Assembly: GCA_021786265.1 (NCBI GenBank)
Contig: JAJYNP010000328.1
Span: 1-25,369 of the forward strand
Source: Chloroflexota bacterium
GTDB taxonomy: Bacteria; Chloroflexota; Limnocylindria; Limnocylindrales; CSP1-4
DNA: 25,369 nucleotides
Direction of reading: 5' to 3'
This document shows positions 21,279 through 25,369 of the stretch, piece by piece. Within the stretch, counting starts at the first letter, position 1, and every line of letters begins with the position of its first letter. The position numbers and the translations under genes were made by a program. Under the pieces are notes generated by a model. The model was not told the origin of the DNA, did not search any database, and saw only the letters and a program-made list of their open reading frames with translations.

Positions 21279-22154
21279 ATGGTACGGCTCGTCGCCTCCG
21301 AACACGCCCTGCGTTCCCTGCTCGCCCTGTCCCAGCGTCCGGCGGGCGTGCGAACGGCCGAGCTTGCGGCCATGCTCGATGCGCCGTTCACCAGTGCCGA
21401 GCGAGCACTCGAGATGCTCGCGGAAGACGGCCTGGTCGACCGTTTCGACCGTCGCGCGCGCCTGGCCGACTCGCCCCGCGCTGGGGAAGCCGTCCGGTTC
21501 GCGCTTTCCTTCCTGCGGCCCAATGACGTGCTGGAGACGCTGGCAAGAGCGAACCCCGCGGTCGAGTTCTGCGGCTCGGACGGCGACGGAATACTGCTGG
21601 TCATCCGGCGGTTCGCTGAGCCGGCCGACGAAGCGCGTCTCGACCGGGCGGTCGAGCTGGTGCGGACGTTCCATCCAGACCGCCGGATCGAGCGCGTCGA
21701 TAAGGCGGACCTCCGCGAGCAACTCCTCGACGATCTCTCGCCGCGCCGCCGGGCACAGGCCATGCGCGTCCTCGCCGGCGAAGTCGATCGGACGTTCCCG
21801 GACCGGACTCGCCACGGGGACGTGGATGCGCCTGCTCTCGGACGGCTGCATCCCACGCTTCCCACGCCCAGCCAGCGGCGCCTGGCCGATCTCGCCCGAC
21901 GGCATCGCCTGCGGCGAATCCTCGCCTTCGGTTCGGCGACTCGGGCCGACTTCCGCCCAGACTCCGACGTGGACCTGCTGGTCGAGCCGGCCCCCGGCCA
22001 TGCTCTCGGGTTACGTGAGCGGGTCGATCTGATCGTCGAGACGGAGCGCCTCTTCGGGCGCGACATCGACCTGCTGGCGGCTCCGGTGCGGAGGCCCTCA
22101 CTGGCGGCGCGGATCGCGCGCGAGGCGGTGGTGCTCTATGACGCCGCGCGATAG
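21279..22154 (+). CDS. Winged-helix MNT nucleotidyltransferase (MntA-like antitoxin, intact copy)
   Basis: A 291-residue protein in two parts. Residues 1-75 look like a MarR/winged-helix DNA-binding domain (ALRSLLALSQRPAGVRTAELAAML, then ERALEMLAEDGLVDRF). Residues 200-290 are a minimal nucleotidyltransferase with the full GSX10DXD signature, G218-S219 and D230/D232, followed by the second block LFGRDIDLLAAPV. In HEPN-MNT systems such an enzyme silences the HEPN toxin by adding AMP to a tyrosine. ATG at 21279 sits at the expected transcription start; GTG at 21273 is an alternative. The last 17 bases overlap the HEPN gene. The truncated gene at 1557-2051 and the deleted copy at 25110 are relatives. 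Confidence 0.88.
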   Translation: MVRLVASEHALRSLLALSQRPAGVRTAELAAMLDAPFTSAERALEMLAEDGLVDRFDRRARLADSPRAGEAVRFALSFLRPNDVLETLARANPAVEFCGSDGDGILLVIRRFAEPADEARLDRAVELVRTFHPDRRIERVDKADLREQLLDDLSPRRRAQAMRVLAGEVDRTFPDRTRHGDVDAPALGRLHPTLPTPSQRRLADLARRHRLRRILAFGSATRADFRPDSDVDLLVEPAPGHALGLRERVDLIVETERLFGRDIDLLAAPVRRPSLAARIAREAVVLYDAAR

Positions 22155-22389
22155 GGAGATCCTCACGTTCATCGCCGAGAGCGCCCGGCGGATCGGCGAG
22201 TACGTGGATCGCGCCGGACCCGCATGGGTCCAGGACGACATGGCGCTGGACGCGGTCGCGAAGCGGCTCGAGCAGATCGGGGAGCTCGCGAAACGTCTTT
22301 CTCCGGCGACGCTGGAACGTGTGCCGGACGTCGACTGGAAGGGCGTGAAGGGGATCCGAGAGGTCCTGGTGCACGACGACGAGGGCTGA
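22138..22389 (+). CDS. HEPN (DUF86/HepT-like) toxin, C-terminally truncated
   Basis: An 83-residue HEPN protein; the family is usually 110-140 residues. The helices MTPRDREILTFIAESARRIG and AVAKRLEQIGELAKRLSP are typical, and the RNase motif R74-x4-H79 is present in GIREVLVHDD. In HepT the motif is RX4HXY, and the tyrosine is the residue modified by MntA. Here that position is Asp (D81) and the protein ends two codons later, so the last helix is missing. The gene overlaps the nucleotidyltransferase by 17 bases and stops 20 bases before the end of the convergent dehydrogenase gene. It may be inactive or may have escaped its antitoxin. Confidence 0.8.
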   Translation: MTPRDREILTFIAESARRIGEYVDRAGPAWVQDDMALDAVAKRLEQIGELAKRLSPATLERVPDVDWKGVKGIREVLVHDDEG

Positions 22390-22409
22390 CGCCTCGCCGC
22401 TGCCGTGGC

Positions 22410-23693
22410 TCAGACTTCGATCCGTCCGGCCACCGAGCCCCACACGTCGACCACCGGCCGGCCTCCCAGGTCGAGATCGCGGTAGACGCGGTGCGGCGCC
22501 CCGACGACCAGCAGCTCGGCTTCCGCCAGCACCCGATCGAGCGGCACCAGCTTCGGGTCGCGGACGTACGGGTCCGTGCAGAGGACGCGGGCACCCTCCC
22601 ACGCCAGCAGCTTGCGCAGCTTGTAGCTGAGCGAGGCGCGGGTGTCATCCGACTCGGCCTTGAAGGCCATGCCGAGGATCCCCACCGTGCGGCCCCGCAG
22701 ATCGCCGTGGCGTGCCTTCATCTGCCCGACCAGGAAGGCCGGCAGCCCCTCGTTGATCTGCATCGCCGACTGGCCCATCGGGAAGTGGTCGGCGGTGAAG
22801 GCGGCCAGCTGCATCGTGTCCTTGAGCAGGCAGGGGCCTGCCGCGAAGCCGGGCCCGGGCAGGTCGGCCGCGCGCGGATAGTCCTGCCGGATGGCGTCGA
22901 GCACCGCCTGGTAGTCCACTCCGGCCGACTCGGCGATCATGAAGAACTGGTTGGCGATGGCGAACTTCATGTAGCGCCACGTGTTGGTGAGGAGCTTGGC
23001 CAGTTCGGCCTCGCGGGCGCCGGTTCGGATCACGTCCGCTCCGAGTTGCCGGAACAGCGCCTCGGCCCGTTCACCCGCGGCCGCGCCGTCCGCCCCCACG
23101 ATCTGCGGCAGGGTGGTCAGCTCCTCGAGCGCGTGCCCCTCGGCGATCCGTTCCGGGCAGAACGCGACATCCACGTGCAGCCCGTGGTCGGCCAGCGCCT
23201 TTGTCACATACGCGGTCGTCCCCGGGTACACCGTGCTCCGCAGGACCACGAGCGCGCCGTCCCGGATGCGCGGCGCGATCTCCCCCAGGGCCCGCTCGAA
23301 GATGGTCATGGCCGGGTTGAAGAACTCGTCGATGGGTGTGCCGATCACCACCACGACGACATCGGTCCGGGCGAGCATGGCGGGGTCCGTGGAGAGCTCC
23401 AGCCGGCCCGCGTCGAGCATCTCCCGCAGCAGCGGCTCAGCGCCGGCCTCCATGAACGGCACCTCGCCCCGGCCGATCCGCTCGAGCGTGTCTGCCGAGA
23501 TGTCCTGGATCCCGACGCGACGTCCCGCCCTGGCGAAGCTCAGCGCCAGCGGCAAGCCGACGTGACCGCCGCCGCCGACGACCACCAGGTCCAGGAGGCC
23601 GACCGCTCGCAAGCCCCGATCCCGGGTGCGGGCGGCCGCGCTCGGTCGCGCGACCCGCTGCCCACCCGACGACGGCGGACCCTTGACCGCCAC
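22410..23693 (-). CDS. UDP-sugar 6-dehydrogenase of the WecC/UDP-ManNAc dehydrogenase type
   Basis: It oxidises C6 of a UDP- or GDP-sugar in two NAD steps to a uronic acid. The NAD motif is VVVGGGGHVGLPLAL (residues 37-51), with GTPIDE at 118-123, RSTVYPGTT at 152-160, the lysine and asparagine of ELAKLLTNTWRYMKFAIANQF, and the catalytic Cys288 in GPGFAAGPCLLKD, with K291 and D292. ILGMAFKAESDDTR opens the C-terminal domain. The start is GTG at 23693, with AGGAGG seven bases upstream (23701-23706); the TTG two codons earlier would be too close. About 34 extra residues precede the Rossmann strand. Whether the substrate is UDP-glucose or UDP-ManNAc is not certain. Confidence 0.87.
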   Translation of the reverse strand: MAVKGPPSSGGQRVARPSAAARTRDRGLRAVGLLDLVVVGGGGHVGLPLALSFARAGRRVGIQDISADTLERIGRGEVPFMEAGAEPLLREMLDAGRLELSTDPAMLARTDVVVVVIGTPIDEFFNPAMTIFERALGEIAPRIRDGALVVLRSTVYPGTTAYVTKALADHGLHVDVAFCPERIAEGHALEELTTLPQIVGADGAAAGERAEALFRQLGADVIRTGAREAELAKLLTNTWRYMKFAIANQFFMIAESAGVDYQAVLDAIRQDYPRAADLPGPGFAAGPCLLKDTMQLAAFTADHFPMGQSAMQINEGLPAFLVGQMKARHGDLRGRTVGILGMAFKAESDDTRASLSYKLRKLLAWEGARVLCTDPYVRDPKLVPLDRVLAEAELLVVGAPHRVYRDLDLGGRPVVDVWGSVAGRIEV

Positions 23694-23767
23694 GGCCAAC
23701 CCTCCTGTACCCCCGCGGCCGTCCCAGAGTGGCCCGGTGACGCGACCTTACCCTGTTCGTGCACGCC

Positions 23768-23798
23768 CGCCTATGGTACCGATGCGCCACCATAGGCG
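23768..23798. promoter_or_regulatory. Perfect 10-bp-arm palindrome between divergent dehydrogenase and GT87 genes
   Basis: CGCCTATGGT (23768-23777) and ACCATAGGCG (23789-23798) are exact reverse complements separated by 11 bases. The site lies in the middle of the 142-bp divergent region, and each arm carries TATGGT, a possible -10 on either strand. A shared operator or an mRNA hairpin are both possible; no good -35 boxes were found. Confidence 0.6.
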
Positions 23799-23835
23799 AC
23801 CGCAGGCTGGTGACTCGACAAGCGGAGGAGGACGC

Positions 23836-25107
23836 GTGGCCAAGGCAGCGGTAACCGTCCGGCCCGCCGGTCTTCTCTGGCTGCGCAACTACTGGAACGC
23901 GCGCCGGGCGCCTGTCTGGCTCGCGGCCGCGGCGGTCGTCGCCTGGCTCCAGTTGCTGACGATGCCGGCCCGGCACTGGACTGACTTCGCGTCGTTCTAC
24001 GCCGCGGGGAAACTGGCCTTCAGCCCACAGGTTGCGGATCTGCGCCCGATCATCGAGTACGAGCTCTCGCACGGCCTTGCGGCGACGCCGTTCCTGTACC
24101 CGCCGGCGGTTGCCCTGCTCTACGTGCCGTTCACCTGGCTGCCGTACGACCTGGCAGCCGCGCTGCACGTGCTCGTCCAGGCGACGGTGCTGCTGGGTGC
24201 CGCGCTGCTCGGGGCCCGCCTGTACGGCATTCCCAGGCGTTGGGCCATCCTTGGCACCGTCGCGTGGGCTCCCGCCGCCGCAGGCGTCATCTCGGGGCAG
24301 AACTCGGCCGTCTTGCTGCTGCTGACGCTCGCGGCTGCGACTGGACTCACGGGCAACCGATGGTTGCTCGCTGGCCTCGCGCTGGGAGGAGCCACCTACC
24401 GCCCCCACCTGGGGGCGCCACTCGGCGTCCTGGCTGCCTGGCGCAGGGCATGGCGCCCCGTCGCCGTCGCGCTCGGGCTTGCCGCCGCCCAGTACGTCCT
24501 TGGCGTTGTCGCGACCGGGGGGATGCTCGCCTGGCCGGTGCACTGGCTGGCATCCGTGGTCTCCGAGACGGGGACGGACTTCCGCGCCGTTGGATGGCAG
24601 GCGCTGAGCCTGCCGGGTCTGCTCGGACGTCTGTCCATCGACGGGAGCGCCGAGGGTTCGCTCGCTGGACCCGCACTGGTCGGATACGCGGCAGGTGCAG
24701 CCGTCATCCTGGCGGCGCGGCGGCCGCTGCGCACGTGGGATGCCCCCCGGGCCGTGGCGCTGACCTGCGTCCTCGCCCTGTTCGCCGGCCCACGCGGATG
24801 GTCGTATGACGGGACGTTGCTGCTGCCCGCCGCTGCCGTCCTGACCCGTGACGCAGCCGTGAGGGGTTGGCCCTGGGAATACCGATGGCTGCTGGCTGCC
24901 ACCTACGCCCTCGCGTTGGGCTGGCCGCTCGGTGTGCTCATCGGCTTCAACCCGGAGGCGGTCATCGTGCTCGCAGCACCGTTCGTCCTGCTGGGATGGG
25001 GGCCGTTCAGGCGATTCCGGGCCCCTGGATCCGGCGCGTCGATGAGCTCCGCGGCAGCTGGCGCCGGTGAGCGATTGAGCAATCACGCGCGCAGCGTGAC
25101 AGTGTGA
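23836..25107 (+). CDS. GT87-family (DUF2029) membrane glycosyltransferase
   Basis: A 423-residue GT-C protein. HWTDFASFYAAGKLAF after the first helix gives the conserved aspartate, and ATPFLYPPAVALLYVPFTWLPYDLA is the GT87 block. The middle has the SGQNSAVLLLLTLAAATGL helix and YRPHLGAPLGVLAAWR, both frequent in the family. The donor would be a polyprenyl-phosphate sugar. GTG at 23836 is chosen from GGAGGAGG just upstream (23824-23831). The last dozen residues and the stop lie inside the promoter/operator of the duplicated HTH-MNT copy, so the natural C-terminus may have been altered. Confidence 0.83.
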   Translation: MAKAAVTVRPAGLLWLRNYWNARRAPVWLAAAAVVAWLQLLTMPARHWTDFASFYAAGKLAFSPQVADLRPIIEYELSHGLAATPFLYPPAVALLYVPFTWLPYDLAAALHVLVQATVLLGAALLGARLYGIPRRWAILGTVAWAPAAAGVISGQNSAVLLLLTLAAATGLTGNRWLLAGLALGGATYRPHLGAPLGVLAAWRRAWRPVAVALGLAAAQYVLGVVATGGMLAWPVHWLASVVSETGTDFRAVGWQALSLPGLLGRLSIDGSAEGSLAGPALVGYAAGAAVILAARRPLRTWDAPRAVALTCVLALFAGPRGWSYDGTLLLPAAAVLTRDAAVRGWPWEYRWLLAATYALALGWPLGVLIGFNPEAVIVLAAPFVLLGWGPFRRFRAPGSGASMSSAAAGAGERLSNHARSVTV

Positions 25108-25109
25108 TC
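25075..25109 (+). promoter_or_regulatory. Second copy of the HTH-MNT promoter/operator
   Basis: TTGAGC (25075-25080), 17 bases, GACAGT (25098-25103), six bases, GTG at 25110. The palindrome TCACGC-GCGCA-GCGTGA (25083-25099) lies in the spacer. Compared with 21244-21278 the palindrome arms are kept while the -10 carries one change. It overlaps the end of the GT87 gene. Confidence 0.6.
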
Positions 25110-25369
25110 GTGGTACGCCTCGTCGCCTCCGAACTCGCCCTGCGTTCCCTGCTCGCCCTGTCCCAGCGTCCGGCGGGCGTGCGAACGGCCGAGCTTGCGG
25201 CCATGCTCGACGCGCCGCCGGGCACAGGCCATGCGCGTCCTCGCCGGCCCCCGGCCATGCTCTCGGGTTACGTGAGCGGGTCGATCTGATCGTCGAGACG
25301 GAGCGCCTCTTCGGGCGCGACATCGACCTGCTGGCGGCTCCGGTGCGGAGGCCCTCACTGGCGGCGCGG
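25110..25369 (+). pseudogene. Internally deleted copy of the HTH-MNT gene, running off the window
   Basis: The first 108 bases match 21279-21386 with four differences (start codon ATG to GTG included). Then a 362-base deletion joins 21386 to 21749 at the direct repeat gcgccg, and a 212-base deletion joins about 21779 to 21992 at gccggc. The last 120 or so bases match 21990-22112 with no difference I can find. The winged-helix part is kept in frame, but the deletions shift the frame and the reading stops at 25289, so the nucleotidyltransferase domain is destroyed. The copy continues beyond the window. A short truncated repressor could still be made. Confidence 0.8.

Noticed and set aside
23437..25323. 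Long minus-strand ORF across the dehydrogenase start and GT87
   Set aside because: It crosses a divergent promoter region and reads antisense through GT87; low-complexity product.
21279..25369. Composite transposon made of the two HTH-MNT copies
   Set aside because: No transposase, terminal inverted repeats or target duplication seen; direct-repeat duplication or homologous exchange explains it more simply.

Overview
The window is a stretch of very high-GC bacterial chromosome (about 70% by eye) carrying a cell-surface glycan locus studded with toxin-antitoxin-like and defence-like genes. The 50-residue Flp pilin, frequent leaderless-looking promoters and the style of the membrane glycosyltransferases suggest a Chloroflexota (Limnocylindria/Thermomicrobia-like) organism. 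An Actinomycetota host cannot be excluded. There is no rRNA, tRNA, CRISPR array or transposase that I can see.

Layout. 1-2.1 kb (minus): a BioF2/FemAB-like acetyltransferase whose N-terminus looks like a broken HEPN (HepT-like) toxin, preceded by a 5'-truncated MntA-like nucleotidyltransferase. 2.1-3.8 kb: a DUF433/DUF5615 pair (plus) and a VapB/VapC pair (minus). 4.0-7.6 kb (plus): a complete dTDP-L-rhamnose operon in the order rmlA-rmlB-rmlD-rmlC, with a 23-codon relay ORF between B and D. 7.7-10.1 kb (plus): a DUF6036-type nucleotidyltransferase with a small partner, then an AAA ATPase/DUF4143 protein behind a double palindromic operator. 10.3 kb: an orphan Flp pilin with promoter and hairpin terminator. 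10.6-13.6 kb (minus): GT2, UPF0104-like membrane protein, GT-C transferase. 13.8-15.1 kb (plus): a GT-C mannosyltransferase-like protein that converges on and overlaps the next operon. 14.8-19.3 kb (minus): SDR epimerase, methyltransferase, UPF0104, GT2, GT87. 19.7-21.1 kb (plus): a large membrane protein. 21.2-22.4 kb (plus): an intact HTH-MNT gene with a truncated HEPN partner. 22.4-23.7 kb (minus): nucleotide-sugar dehydrogenase. 23.8-25.1 kb (plus): GT87 enzyme. 25.1 kb to the end: a second, internally deleted copy of the HTH-MNT gene.

How the genes fit together. The Rml enzymes make dTDP-L-rhamnose. The epimerase and dehydrogenase supply other nucleotide sugars. The two GT2-UPF0104-GT-C cassettes look like lipid-phosphate-sugar systems that move a monosaccharide across the membrane and add it outside. 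Most of these genes are joined by 4-base ATGA/GTGA stop-start overlaps, so translation is probably coupled. The most unusual signal is a family of HTH-MNT/HEPN modules in three states (intact, internally deleted, 5'-eroded and fused). They lie at the borders of the glycan gene blocks. The two best-preserved copies share a promoter with a palindromic operator between -35 and -10 and a start codon at the predicted transcription start.
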